The notes beneath the pieces are model-generated. The model saw nothing but the letters and a program-made list of their open reading frames with translations, was not told where the DNA came from and searched no databases. A program made the translations under genes and the position numbers. A stretch of 17,014 nucleotides of DNA from an uncultured Collinsella sp. (GTDB lineage: Bacteria; Actinomycetota; Coriobacteriia; Coriobacteriales; Coriobacteriaceae): assembly GCA_958427895.1 (NCBI GenBank), contig CAUADW010000032.1, forward strand, positions 1 through 17,014, read 5' to 3'. The first letter of the stretch is position 1; each line of letters opens with the position of its first letter. Below, piece after piece: positions 1 to 7,540 of the stretch.

Positions 1-2447
1 TGCAAAAAATCCAACGCTTTGGCGGGGCAATGTTCGCGCCCGCCATGCTGTTTTCTATATCAGGCCTCATGGTCGGCGTCTCCGCTCTCGCAACGACTGC
101 GGACATCGTCGGCGATCTCGCCGTATACGGAACCCCTTGGTACGTTTTCTGGGCTATCATCCAGCGCGGCTCGTGGACGGTCTTTAAACGCCTCCCGCTC
201 CTTTTTGCCGTAGCGCTGCCCATCGGTCTTGCCCAAAAACAACCGGCTCGTTGCTGCCTCGAGGCTCTCGTCGCCTATTTTGCCTACTGCTTCTTTTTGA
301 GCGAGATCATTAAGCTGAGCGGAGACAACCTTGGACTTGAGTACCCGTCATCTTTGACCTCCGCCAGCGGTATCACCGTCATCGACGGCATCAAGACGCT
401 CGACACCGGCATTATCGGCCCGCTGGCGGTATCGGCAACCGTCGTCGCCATCCATGACCGCTTCTACGATGCCAAAATTCCCGATTGGCTCGGCACCTTC
501 TCGGGCTCCTCGCTGGTCTACCTCATCAGCTTTTTTGCCGTGTTTGCCCTTGCCGCTATCTCGGCCGCCATCGTGCCCTACGTATACGATGTAACTGATA
601 CGCTGCGTCACGCGCTTGCAGGCGTCGGTCCCTTTGGCGTGGGCATCTTTGTCTTTTTAGAACGAGCACTCGAGCCCTTTGGCCTGCACCACCTGCTCTA
701 CATGCCGATCTACTACGACAACCTGGTCATTAACGACGGCATCTACGCCACGTGGAGCAGTTTGCTCCCCATCCTCTCCCATAGCACGCGCCCCCTTAAT
801 GAACTTGCGCCGTGGGCCGGTTTTACCGCCACCGGCTGGGTCAAGCTCTTTGGCCTTCCTGCCATCGCAGCTGCGTTCTACTCCACCGCAAAACCCGAGC
901 GCCGCGCCGGCCTCAGGGTCATCCTTGCTCCCGCCATCATCGCCTCGGTGGTTTGCGGCGTTACCGAGCCACTCGAGTTTCTCTTTATGTTCACCCACCC
1001 CGGGCTCTTTTTGCTCTACGCCGTCTTATCGTCTTGCCTTGCCACAACCATGAATCTCTTTGGCATCGTCGGCATCTTCTCGGGCGGCCTCATGGAGATG
1101 GCAGCCTTCAACTTTATTCCGCTCATGCGCACGCATGCCGGTGCCTATCTTTTGGCGCTCGGTATCGGCCTTGCCTTTAGCCTCATCTTTTTTGTTAGTT
1201 TTCGAGCACTCATCTTGGTCTATGACCTTAAGACACCGGGCCGCGAGGATCATGTTGCCAATCGCGCGGCAATCGATTGTTTAACGGGAAGCGACTTTGC
1301 CAAAGAGCAATCCCCCAATGACGAGGTCGATAGTCGATCCGATCAAGATCACGTCCTCGCTGAGCGGGTAATTCAGCTTTTAGGTGGCGTTGGCAATATC
1401 GTGGGCGCGACCAACTGCGCCACGCGTCTGCGCGTCGAGGTCGCAGACCCTTCCATCGTTGCAGATAACGCGTCGTTTGTCGCGGTGGGCGCCAAGGGCC
1501 TCATCATTACGGGCAAGACCGCCCAGGTGGTCATCGGCATCTCCGTTCCCCGCGTTAAAGAGCATTTTGACCAGATCATGGGCCTCGAGCCGGAATTTGT
1601 GCCCACCACCTCGGCCTCCCCTGCCGCCAGCGCAGCCCATAAGCGCGGCGATATTTGCTTCTTCGATATCGACGGAACGCTCGCCTGGCAAGACCCCAGG
1701 CTCGCCCAAGACCTTCCCGAAGACGAGCGGGACCTCTCCCCCTATCCCAACGAGGCGGTTTCGCAGGCAATCCGCGAGTTTGTCGCCAACGGCAACATGG
1801 CCTTTATCTGCACGGGGCGCACCCTCAGCTGCATCCACCCCAAACTTCTTGAGCTGCCCTGGACCGGCATCGTCTGTCTTGCGGGCGGTTACGCCGAGAT
1901 CAACGGACACGCAATTCGCGATCTGTCGATGACGCCCAGCATGCTGCAGCATCTTGCCCCCTATCTTGAGCAATCGGGCGAGGTCATCCGCTTTGAGGGC
2001 CTCAACGGCGTCGTGCGCATGAGTGCCGATGCCCCCGATGCCCCCGGATACGCGCGCACCCTGGGCGACGCAGTCACGCAGCTGCAACATTACAGTGTCT
2101 ACAAGATCTTGATGTCTACATCGCTCGCCAACCACATCGCTCAAGATAAGGCACTTGAGCCGCTGCTGTGCTTTAACGAGCTCGAACTCGAGGTAACCGA
2201 AATCTCGCCCCGCGAATGCACGAAGCGCGGGGGCATCCAGTCTGTACTCGACGCCCTCGACCCCCACCACGGAACCGTATACGGCATTGGCGACGCCAGC
2301 AATGACGTCTCGCTGATGAACGCCGTCGATGTCGGTATCGCCATGGGCAATGCGCCGGACTATCTCAAGGATAAGGCCGATTACGTGACCGACACCGTCG
2401 ATCACGACGGTGTCGTTGCGGCGCTCGAGCATTTTAGGCTGATTTAG
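1..2447 (+). CDS. PTS permease EIIC-EIIB fused to a HAD-IIB phosphatase (5' end cut by the window edge)
   Basis: Sugar phosphotransferase permease of the glucose/maltose superfamily joined to a Cof-type HAD hydrolase. The reading frame stays open to the left edge, where bases 1-2 are TG followed by CAAAAAATC. The start codon is therefore probably one base outside the window, giving about 815 residues. Domains, numbered from that start: hydrophobic EIIC, residues about 1-410, with the family signature GVTEPLEF (nt about 960-982); EIIB, about 445-530, with the phosphocysteine motif NCATRLR (Cys473, nt 1416-1418); an Ala/Pro-rich joint; HAD domain, about 550-815, with nucleophile motif DIDGT (Asp556), CTGRT, Lys742, and metal motif GDASND (765-770). 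There is no EIIA domain, so phosphate must come from a separate EIIA protein. The sugar is not deducible. The HAD part may dephosphorylate the imported sugar phosphate (inference). The EIICB and HAD families are certain; substrate and coupling are not. Confidence 0.9.
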   Translation, partial: QKIQRFGGAMFAPAMLFSISGLMVGVSALATTADIVGDLAVYGTPWYVFWAIIQRGSWTVFKRLPLLFAVALPIGLAQKQPARCCLEALVAYFAYCFFLSEIIKLSGDNLGLEYPSSLTSASGITVIDGIKTLDTGIIGPLAVSATVVAIHDRFYDAKIPDWLGTFSGSSLVYLISFFAVFALAAISAAIVPYVYDVTDTLRHALAGVGPFGVGIFVFLERALEPFGLHHLLYMPIYYDNLVINDGIYATWSSLLPILSHSTRPLNELAPWAGFTATGWVKLFGLPAIAAAFYSTAKPERRAGLRVILAPAIIASVVCGVTEPLEFLFMFTHPGLFLLYAVLSSCLATTMNLFGIVGIFSGGLMEMAAFNFIPLMRTHAGAYLLALGIGLAFSLIFFVSFRALILVYDLKTPGREDHVANRAAIDCLTGSDFAKEQSPNDEVDSRSDQDHVLAERVIQLLGGVGNIVGATNCATRLRVEVADPSIVADNASFVAVGAKGLIITGKTAQVVIGISVPRVKEHFDQIMGLEPEFVPTTSASPAASAAHKRGDICFFDIDGTLAWQDPRLAQDLPEDERDLSPYPNEAVSQAIREFVANGNMAFICTGRTLSCIHPKLLELPWTGIVCLAGGYAEINGHAIRDLSMTPSMLQHLAPYLEQSGEVIRFEGLNGVVRMSADAPDAPGYARTLGDAVTQLQHYSVYKILMSTSLANHIAQDKALEPLLCFNELELEVTEISPRECTKRGGIQSVLDALDPHHGTVYGIGDASNDVSLMNAVDVGIAMGNAPDYLKDKADYVTDTVDHDGVVAALEHFRLI

Positions 2448-2572
2448 GCACACTCCATCAAACGCACGCCTGTTGTCCTAAATCGCCAAAACTGCCGCGC
2501 CAAACGCCCTGATGTGGCAATATGTTGTCTGCATATTGCATCAATGCAACCTCAGAAAGAATGCGAGAACCC

Positions 2573-3586
2573 GTGTCCAGTCCGTTTACCAGCTTTTTAG
2601 CCCAGCACTTTGACCAGATTAACGACTATCTGGCCACGTTCTTTGACGGACAGGCGACCTCTGCCGATATCGAGCGCTACCTGTATGCGCCGCTCTCGGC
2701 TTTTACGGCCAACGCCGGCAAGCGCCACCGCCCGCTTATCTGCATGCTCGCCGCAACCGCAGTGGGCGGTAGCTTTGAGAGCGCCCGCAGCGCCGCGGCA
2801 GCCATCGAGCATTTCCAGTCGGGCGCGCTGATCCACGACGACATCGCCGACAACGGACAGCTTCGTCGAGGCAAGCCCTGCATGCACCTTACCGAGGGCA
2901 CGGGCCTTGCCATCAATTGTGGCGACCTGGCGCTCACCATGGTCACCAAGACGGTTCTCGACGACCCTACGCTGGAGTCCGACGTGAAGCTGCGCGTGCT
3001 CCACGAGCTTACCGAGATGATCGTCCGCACCATCGAGGGTCAAGCACTCGACCTGGGTTGGGTCCGCGACGGGCGCTTTGATATCTCGGTTGATGACTAC
3101 CTGGACATGGCGACGCACAAGACCGCGTTTTACAGCGGAGCCACGCCGCTTGCCGCCGGAGCCATTATCGGCGGCGGCAACGATGAGCAAATCGAAGCGC
3201 TGCGCGCCTTTGGCCTGCACACGGGCCTTGCCTTTCAGATTCAGGACGACCTGCTCAACCTTGTCGGCACTAAGGAAGCCGCCAACAAGGACTTCCGCAC
3301 CGACATCACCGAGGGCAAGCGCACGCTTGTCGCCGTACACGCCCTCTCTGATGAGCGCCACCACGGCGAGGTCGAGGCGATTCTTTCCTCAGGCACCGAT
3401 AATCCCGCGCAGCTCGCACGCGCCGTGGAGATCTTCCAGGAGACCGGCTCCATCGACTACGCCCACACTTACGCGCTCGACCTGACCGCTAAGGCCAAAG
3501 CGGCCATCGAGAACGTTGAGCTTGATCCGCACGCACGCGAGCTGTTCCTCTCCATGGCAGATTTCTTTGTGGAGCGCCTTAACTAA
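2573..3586 (+). CDS. Polyprenyl diphosphate synthase (GGPP/heptaprenyl type)
   Basis: Trans-isoprenyl diphosphate synthase, which condenses isopentenyl diphosphate onto an allylic primer in the cytoplasm to supply a lipid or quinone side-chain precursor. The first aspartate-rich motif is HDDIAD (Asp89 onward), followed by the basic stretch GQLRRGKP. The second is QDDLLN (Asp225), in which the last Asp is Asn as in many GGPP-type enzymes, followed by DITEGKRT. Length from the chosen GTG is about 337 residues, normal for the family. The start is uncertain: in-frame starts exist at 2522 (ATG), 2561 (ATG) and 2573 (GTG), none with a strong ribosome binding site. The GTG was chosen because the family-like sequence begins there and purine-rich stretches (AGAAAGA, GCGAGA) precede it. 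The gene lies 125 bases after the PTS gene. Chain length cannot be read reliably from the sequence. Confidence 0.85.
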   Translation: MSSPFTSFLAQHFDQINDYLATFFDGQATSADIERYLYAPLSAFTANAGKRHRPLICMLAATAVGGSFESARSAAAAIEHFQSGALIHDDIADNGQLRRGKPCMHLTEGTGLAINCGDLALTMVTKTVLDDPTLESDVKLRVLHELTEMIVRTIEGQALDLGWVRDGRFDISVDDYLDMATHKTAFYSGATPLAAGAIIGGGNDEQIEALRAFGLHTGLAFQIQDDLLNLVGTKEAANKDFRTDITEGKRTLVAVHALSDERHHGEVEAILSSGTDNPAQLARAVEIFQETGSIDYAHTYALDLTAKAKAAIENVELDPHARELFLSMADFFVERLN

Positions 3587-3631
3587 CGGGGGTTATAAAA
3601 CCTGTCAGCAGCGTATTTAGGCACAACTTGC

Positions 3632-3637
3632 TACACT
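3632..3637 (+). promoter_or_regulatory. Possible extended -10 box upstream of the CwlM-like gene
   Basis: TTGCTACACT contains a TGn extension and a TACACT -10 box, 88 bases before the ATG at 3725. No convincing -35 is seen at 16-18 bases. The leader that follows contains two small hairpins (GCGTTGTC...GACAGACGC and GTAC...GTAC). Weak evidence. Confidence 0.35.
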
Positions 3638-3724
3638 GTTGAGTGCATGTTTATGCATCCCTTTGCGTTGTCTATCCGACAGACGCTCAAATAGTACGAA
3701 TGGTACGCCGAAAGGGGTTCGTTC

Positions 3725-4630
3725 ATGGAACCTATTACAACGGGCATGCAAGGAGCAGCCGTCGAGGACGTGCAGTCTCGTCTCCTGCAGCTCGGCTACA
3801 CGATTGATGCCGCCGAAGTCACCGACAAGTACTTTGGAGCCACCACTGAGCAGGCCGTCAGCACCTTCAGGCTCGACAGCGGCCTTGCTGCCGGTCATGC
3901 CGTCGATATCCCCTGCTGGAGCGCCCTTGTAGACGCTTCGTATAAGCTGGGCGACCGCACCCTCTATCTGCGCATGCCCAATTTCCATGGCGCCGATGTG
4001 CAGGCCCTGCAGCGCGCTCTCAACGTTTTGGGCTTTGCCTGTGGCGAAGACGACGGCTACTTTGGTCCGCATACCGAGGCCGCCCTGCAGCAGTTCCAGG
4101 AAAATGTCGGCCTGTTTGCCGACGGCATGGCCTTCCAGGACACCTACGCCTACATCAACCGCCTGCACCATGTGTGGGAGGGCAAGCCCTCGGTCACCGA
4201 AGCCGAGTCCCGTATCGGTTTTGCTCGCGCCGCCAACGTGCTCGAGCGCTTCCAGATTGCCGTTATCGGCGAGGACCCCATCGCACGCAGCGTTGCGTCG
4301 CGCATGTGGAATATCGCCACGGCAACGACCGACAACAGCGGCATGATGCTCTGCGACTCCGAGGTCCCAACCGACGTTGACCTAGTGCTCGAGATCGCAA
4401 GCGATGAGCTGCCCGCAGATGCAGCGCCGCGCGCCACGATCGCCCTCGCCGAGTGCCACAACCTGGCCCAGCGCATCCGCACTGCCAATGTCGCCGCGCA
4501 GCAGAAGCCGGCACGCATTCGCATTGAGCTCACGGGCATGACGCGCTACAACGGCACCTTCACGGCCAGCGACGCGCAGACACTCGCCGTACGCCTGCTC
4601 GACGGCGTTTGCGATGCCCTCGCAGATTAG
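3725..4630 (+). CDS. CwlM-like cytoplasmic protein: two peptidoglycan-binding domains plus a degenerate amidase-like domain
   Basis: A 301-residue protein with no signal peptide or membrane segment. Two PG_binding_1 domains are visible, about residues 5-70 (QSRLLQLGY... FRLDSGL) and 85-148 (LQRALNVLGF... DDGYFGPHTEAALQQFQ). The joint ALVDASYKLGDRTLY closely resembles mycobacterial CwlM as I remember it (EASYRLGARTLY), as does the order of domains. The remaining residues, about 165-300, end in IRIELTGMTRYNGTFT...VRLLDGVCDAL, which lines up with the last strand and helix of an Amidase_3 fold, but no zinc-binding His/Glu set is present. CwlM in mycobacteria is a cytoplasmic, non-catalytic regulator of MurA. 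A similar regulatory role here is inference. The ATG has a good site, GAAAGGGG, seven bases upstream. The tRNA-Gln gene follows 38 bases after the stop. Confidence 0.75.
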   Translation: MEPITTGMQGAAVEDVQSRLLQLGYTIDAAEVTDKYFGATTEQAVSTFRLDSGLAAGHAVDIPCWSALVDASYKLGDRTLYLRMPNFHGADVQALQRALNVLGFACGEDDGYFGPHTEAALQQFQENVGLFADGMAFQDTYAYINRLHHVWEGKPSVTEAESRIGFARAANVLERFQIAVIGEDPIARSVASRMWNIATATTDNSGMMLCDSEVPTDVDLVLEIASDELPADAAPRATIALAECHNLAQRIRTANVAAQQKPARIRIELTGMTRYNGTFTASDAQTLAVRLLDGVCDALAD

Positions 4631-4668
4631 GTAAACTAAACGAGTTGCTTTTGGGCAACACCATACAT

Positions 4669-4740
4669 TGGGACGTAGTTCAACGGTAGAACTCCGGTTT
4701 TTGGTGCCGGCTGTTGGGGGTTCGAATCCCTCCGTCCCAG
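4669..4740 (+). tRNA. tRNA-Gln (anticodon TTG)
   Basis: A full cloverleaf can be drawn. Acceptor TGGGACG (4669-4675) pairs with CGTCCCA (4733-4739), with discriminator G at 4740. The D arm is GTTC...GAAC. The anticodon stem CCGGT/GCCGG encloses loop TTTTGGT, with TTG at positions 34-36, which reads CAA (Gln). The T arm contains GGTTCGAAT. The CCA end is not encoded. A terminator follows directly. Confidence 0.95.
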
Positions 4741-4753
4741 CCCTTAAAATTGA

Positions 4754-4789
4754 GCGCCCTGAGCCCATAACGGCCCAGGGCGCTTTCTT
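4754..4789 (+). terminator. Intrinsic terminator after tRNA-Gln
   Basis: GCGCCCTG (4754-4761) pairs with CAGGGCGC (4776-4783), extended by GCC/GGC across one mismatch. The loop is CATAAC and TTTCTT follows. It ends the tRNA transcript and probably readthrough from the CwlM-like gene. Confidence 0.8.
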
Positions 4790-4798
4790 GTGGGCAAG

Positions 4799-4925
4799 CG
4801 GAGGGATTCGAACCCGCAAGGGTGCGGAGCCGGGGAAACGCGAAGCGTTTTCCAGCGCAGCACGCAAGGAGCAAAGCGACGCAGCGGAGCGCTGCCGCCG
4901 AAAAGGCGGACGCGGAATCCCTCCG
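4799..4925. repeat. Hairpin array enclosed by an 11-bp inverted repeat related to the tRNA-Gln 3' end
   Basis: CGGAGGGATTC (4799-4809) and GAATCCCTCCG (4915-4925) are perfect inverted copies. Between them lie short hairpins: CCGCA/TGCGG (4814-4827), GGAAACGC/GCGTTTTCC (4834-4853), GCAGC/GCTGC (4881-4895) and CGCC/GGCG (4896-4908). The right copy plus the next base (GAATCCCTCCGT, 4915-4926) is also a direct copy of tRNA-Gln bases 4724-4735, and the left copy includes the T-loop-like TTCGAAC. Open frames here resemble the spurious proteins often predicted over tRNA ends, so I treat the stretch as non-coding. Its origin (a decayed tRNA copy, an integration scar or a repeat) is unresolved. Confidence 0.6.
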
Positions 4926-4932
4926 TTCCACA

Positions 4933-4992
4933 GCCGGCACTTGGGGACGTTCCTAAAGTGCCAGCACTAAAGGAACGTCTCCAAGTGCCGGC
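4933..4992. repeat. 60-base REP-like palindrome
   Basis: The left arm (4933-4954) and right arm (4971-4992) form a 22-pair stem with a single G-T pair (4945/4980). The outer part reads GCCGGCACTTGG / CCAAGTGCCGGC. The loop contains a further hairpin, AGTGC-CA-GCACT (4957-4968). There is no T-tract, so it is not an ordinary terminator. Palindromes of this look (GGGACGTTCC core with GGCACTT ends) resemble repeats mobilised by REP-associated tyrosine transposases. That assignment is inference, and no such transposase lies in the window. Confidence 0.65.
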
Positions 4993-5009
4993 CTCCCAAA
5001 AATCTACCT

Positions 5010-5057
5010 TTAAAAGACAGGCGCCCCAGGCCCATAAGGACCAAGAGCGCCTTTCAT
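5010..5057 (+). repeat. Decayed second copy of the tRNA-Gln terminator
   Basis: TTTAAAAGACAGGCGCCCC followed by AGGCCCATAAGGACC and GAGCGCCTTTC aligns with 4743-4787 (CTTAAAATTGAGCGCCCTG, AGCCCATAACGGCCC, GGGCGCTTTC) at roughly 70% by eye, in the same order. The stem is no longer well paired. Together with the tRNA-end copy at 4915, it suggests a direct duplication later interrupted by the palindrome at 4933-4992. Confidence 0.45.
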
Positions 5058-5116
5058 CTAGAAAATATCAGCCCAGTTCCGAAAAGCGAGCCGCATGCGA
5101 CAACCAAGTAGCCGCA

Positions 5117-5253
5117 GGCCCCGGGAGAGTGGGGACACCGGCTTAGGTTTATCGCGAGTTCCGCACGAACAGGAGGCCACTTAATGTGGCCTCCGTCGTG
5201 AGCAGGACTGTAGAGCAGGAAACCTAAGCCGGTGTACCCACTCTCCCGGGGCC
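5117..5253. repeat. Structured element, copy A: 34-base inverted repeat around a conserved core
   Basis: Arms 5117-5150 and 5220-5253 pair at 33 of 34 positions (one G/A mismatch at 5134/5236). Inside is a core shared with copy B. It contains helix P3, GGAGGCCAC/GTGGCCTCC (5172-5180 / 5186-5194, loop TTAAT), helix P2, CACGA/TCGTG (5164-5168 / 5196-5200), and invariant flanks ATCGCGAGTTCCG and GCAGGACTGTAGAGCAGG. The element ends seven bases beyond the stop codon of the minus-strand JetD-like gene, so it would form the 3' end of that transcript. It is either a conserved RNA or a small repeat; the strand is not settled. Collinsella-1 RNA is a described orphan motif from this genus, but I cannot confirm identity. 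Confidence 0.7.
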
Positions 5254-5260
5254 GAACGCC

Positions 5261-7435
5261 CTAGTTGTTCAGCATGCGGTCGAAGCTTCCCGAGTCGCCA
5301 TCCCGATAGTCTGCGGTCATCAGGATCTCCTGCGGAATGCGCCCGCCTTCACGTAGCACGTTGCGGAACTGCACGCGCGTAACCATGGGCAGATCCTTGA
5401 TCGTCGCTGCCAGGTTCTGCGGCACGCCCTGGTTGGCAGCCGCGGGCTCGCACTCGCCGCCGGCCTTCACGCGACGCTTATGCTCGGCGAGCATGGCGCG
5501 GTACATGCCGGCATGCAGGCGAATCTCAACCACATTGGCATTGCGAGCCTGTTCGACGATGCGCGCGCCCTCGCGATCGATATCGCCTACGTAGTAGACG
5601 TAGTTAAAGCGATAGCCAATCTCGGCCAGATAATCGTCCAAGGCATGCGAGACGCTCGCCTTGCATCCGCCGCCAAAAATCACGCCGCCCACCTTGGTAC
5701 CAAAGAGCTTGGCATGTTTGCGTCCGCGCAGGAGCTTGACGATCTCGTCATAGGTATCCAGGTTCTCGACCATAATGAACGGCTTGTCGGCACCCAGCGT
5801 AAAGAAGCCCGTAAAGTGCACGGGGCGATTGGGGGCGACCTTGATCGCCTGCATGCTGATGCCCTTTTCGGTCATACGCCTGATCAGGCGCTCACCGTGC
5901 TTGCCGTCAAAAGCCTTCTCGTCGTTAAAGATCTGGTAGGCACGCTGGCGGCGCGAGGCAACCGGCGTATCGGCACCTCGGTTCTGCTCGATCCAAGCCT
6001 GGATGATTGCGATTTCCTCGGCAATCTTACGGTTGGACATCTCGTTGTGCTGAGTGCGCTGCGGAGCCTTTTTACCGTCCTTGCCCTCGACCTTTACGAT
6101 CTGTGTCTGCTGCTCCTTGATCTTAGAGAGCGCCGTGGGCGTAGGGACAACTTTGAGCAGCTGCCTGCCTAAAACGCGGGCAAGGGCAAACGCCGAGACC
6201 TCGCCGTGAACGGCCGACTTGGGCTGCTGGGCAGCAGTATCTGCTGCGGCAGACTCCGGCTTCTTCTGAGACTTGCGCTTAGGATCGCCTTGGGAATTGC
6301 GCTCGCGCTTCGGCATAGGCGCCTGCTTCTGCGGACGATCGGACTTGCTCTCCTTCGCCGGCTGGCGCTTAGGCTGCCCCGAAGAAACCTCGACCTTCGC
6401 ATCCTCGTCCTGCGGCGTGGTCTTCTCGGCTGCAGTCTCGGCATGGGAACTGCGGCCCCCACGATGGCGACGGCGGCGAGGCTTGCTCGACGCGCCCTGC
6501 TCCGCCTGCTCATCAGTAGGCTGCTGGCCCTTGGCCTCGGCATCAACCTCAAGCTGCGGCTCAACAGGCTTCTGCTCGCGAGCCGCCGGCTCAACGGTCT
6601 TCTCGTCCTGGGTGGTCGAAACCGACTCGCCCTTCTCCTGACGCTTTACGGGATACGCACGTCCCGCAAAACCGCGGCCGGGACGACACGAACCCGGAGC
6701 CTTCTTGGCAGACTCCTCAACATCGTCTGCAACCTCAGAAGACTCTTCAACCTCACGCGCGGCATCCTGCTGTGCAGTCTTAAAGTGAGCACCGCGACGA
6801 CGCTTGGGCTCTTGGGCCTCCACGGGCTTTTGCTCCCTCGCGGGCTTCTGCGACTCGGCAGCAACCTCGGTCTCAAGAGCCTCAGCATCCGTCTCACCCT
6901 TTCGAGCAACGGCGCGACGGAAGCGCTCCTGCTGGGCGCGGCGCTGCGCATCGCGCTTGCCACCCCCGCCAAAACCGCCGCGTCCTGCCTTGGCCGTAAA
7001 GGCACGCACGACGTTCTCATCGAGCAACTCATCGGTATCGACATGCTCACGCGGAGCAGCTTCTTCCACAGCAGGCACGTCAGCGGAATCCTCGACGACA
7101 AAACCTTCGACGGACTCGGCAGGCTGCTCCTGGACATCGCGGATCTCGGCATTGATGGTATAGAACGCCGGGCGCCCGTTAATGCCGCTACCCTCGATCT
7201 TGGTCACGATCTTTGCCGCGATAAGCTCATCGCGCATCGCCTTGGTGTCGCACTCCTTATCGACGGAGCGGAAAATCTGCGCCAGCGCACTCGACTTAAT
7301 CTTGAGCGCCTTGCGGCAAAGCAGGTCGTAGGCAACCAGCTTGGCACGCTCAGCAGAAAGCGACGTCTGGCTGCTCAGGCGCTCAGCCAGAGCATCGACA
7401 TTTTGTTGGTTATCGGAATATACCGTCTTGGCCAC
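5261..7435 (-). CDS. JetD-like (DUF2220) Toprim protein with long charged linker
   Basis: A 724-residue protein in three parts. Residues 1-97 are a compact, probably helical or winged-helix domain. Residues about 100-415 are low complexity, rich in Arg/Lys/Glu/Gln/Pro, with a repeated AREQKPVE(A/P)Q and RRRRHRGGR patches, so probably disordered and nucleic-acid binding. Residues about 420-724 resemble the DUF3322/DUF2220 region of Wadjet nuclease subunit JetD: SRRQRAYQIFNDEKAFDG, then Toprim Glu557 (MVENLDTY) and the GDIDREG motif (Asp618, Asp620). JetD cleaves DNA at closed plasmids within JetABCD; no jetA, jetB or jetC is present here, so the role is open. The GTG start at 7435 was chosen because GAAAGGGG precedes it and the predicted transcript begins near 7463; ATG 7459 is in frame but has no ribosome binding site. 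The gene appears monocistronic. Confidence 0.75.
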   Translation of the reverse strand: MAKTVYSDNQQNVDALAERLSSQTSLSAERAKLVAYDLLCRKALKIKSSALAQIFRSVDKECDTKAMRDELIAAKIVTKIEGSGINGRPAFYTINAEIRDVQEQPAESVEGFVVEDSADVPAVEEAAPREHVDTDELLDENVVRAFTAKAGRGGFGGGGKRDAQRRAQQERFRRAVARKGETDAEALETEVAAESQKPAREQKPVEAQEPKRRRGAHFKTAQQDAAREVEESSEVADDVEESAKKAPGSCRPGRGFAGRAYPVKRQEKGESVSTTQDEKTVEPAAREQKPVEPQLEVDAEAKGQQPTDEQAEQGASSKPRRRRHRGGRSSHAETAAEKTTPQDEDAKVEVSSGQPKRQPAKESKSDRPQKQAPMPKRERNSQGDPKRKSQKKPESAAADTAAQQPKSAVHGEVSAFALARVLGRQLLKVVPTPTALSKIKEQQTQIVKVEGKDGKKAPQRTQHNEMSNRKIAEEIAIIQAWIEQNRGADTPVASRRQRAYQIFNDEKAFDGKHGERLIRRMTEKGISMQAIKVAPNRPVHFTGFFTLGADKPFIMVENLDTYDEIVKLLRGRKHAKLFGTKVGGVIFGGGCKASVSHALDDYLAEIGYRFNYVYYVGDIDREGARIVEQARNANVVEIRLHAGMYRAMLAEHKRRVKAGGECEPAAANQGVPQNLAATIKDLPMVTRVQFRNVLREGGRIPQEILMTADYRDGDSGSFDRMLNN

Positions 7436-7469
7436 GGGGCCCCTTTCATATGCACACATATACGTCTAT

Positions 7470-7499
7470 ATGGTACAACGCGCGCCCTTATCCACGCAA
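7470..7499 (-). promoter_or_regulatory. Promoter of the JetD-like gene
   Basis: On the minus strand TTGCGT (7499-7494) is followed after 18 bases by TACCAT (7475-7470), preceded by TTG. Transcription would begin near 7463, only a few bases before ATG 7459. This favours translation from GTG 7435. Confidence 0.5.
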
Positions 7500-7540
7500 A
7501 ACATCTGCGAGAACACTCGAGCGTCACCCGCTTTTGCATG

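Noticed and set aside
2441..2484. Inverted repeat GATTTAGG...CCTAAATC across the stop codon of the PTS-HAD gene
   Set aside because: Only eight pairs with a 28-base loop and no T-tract, so too weak to call a terminator.
2518..2523. CAATAT preceded by TGG as a possible extended -10 for the polyprenyl synthase gene
   Set aside because: Only three of six consensus bases and no -35 at a suitable distance.
4382..5146. Small open frames over tRNA-Gln and its downstream region (such as one with GFEPPTAGTKN)
   Set aside because: These are typical false proteins from tRNA T-arms and acceptor stems. The DNA is better explained by the tRNA, terminator and hairpins.
5261..7435. A complete Wadjet (JetABCD) defence locus
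   Set aside because: Only a JetD-like domain is present; neighbours on both sides are a tRNA region and a transporter, with no condensin-like genes.
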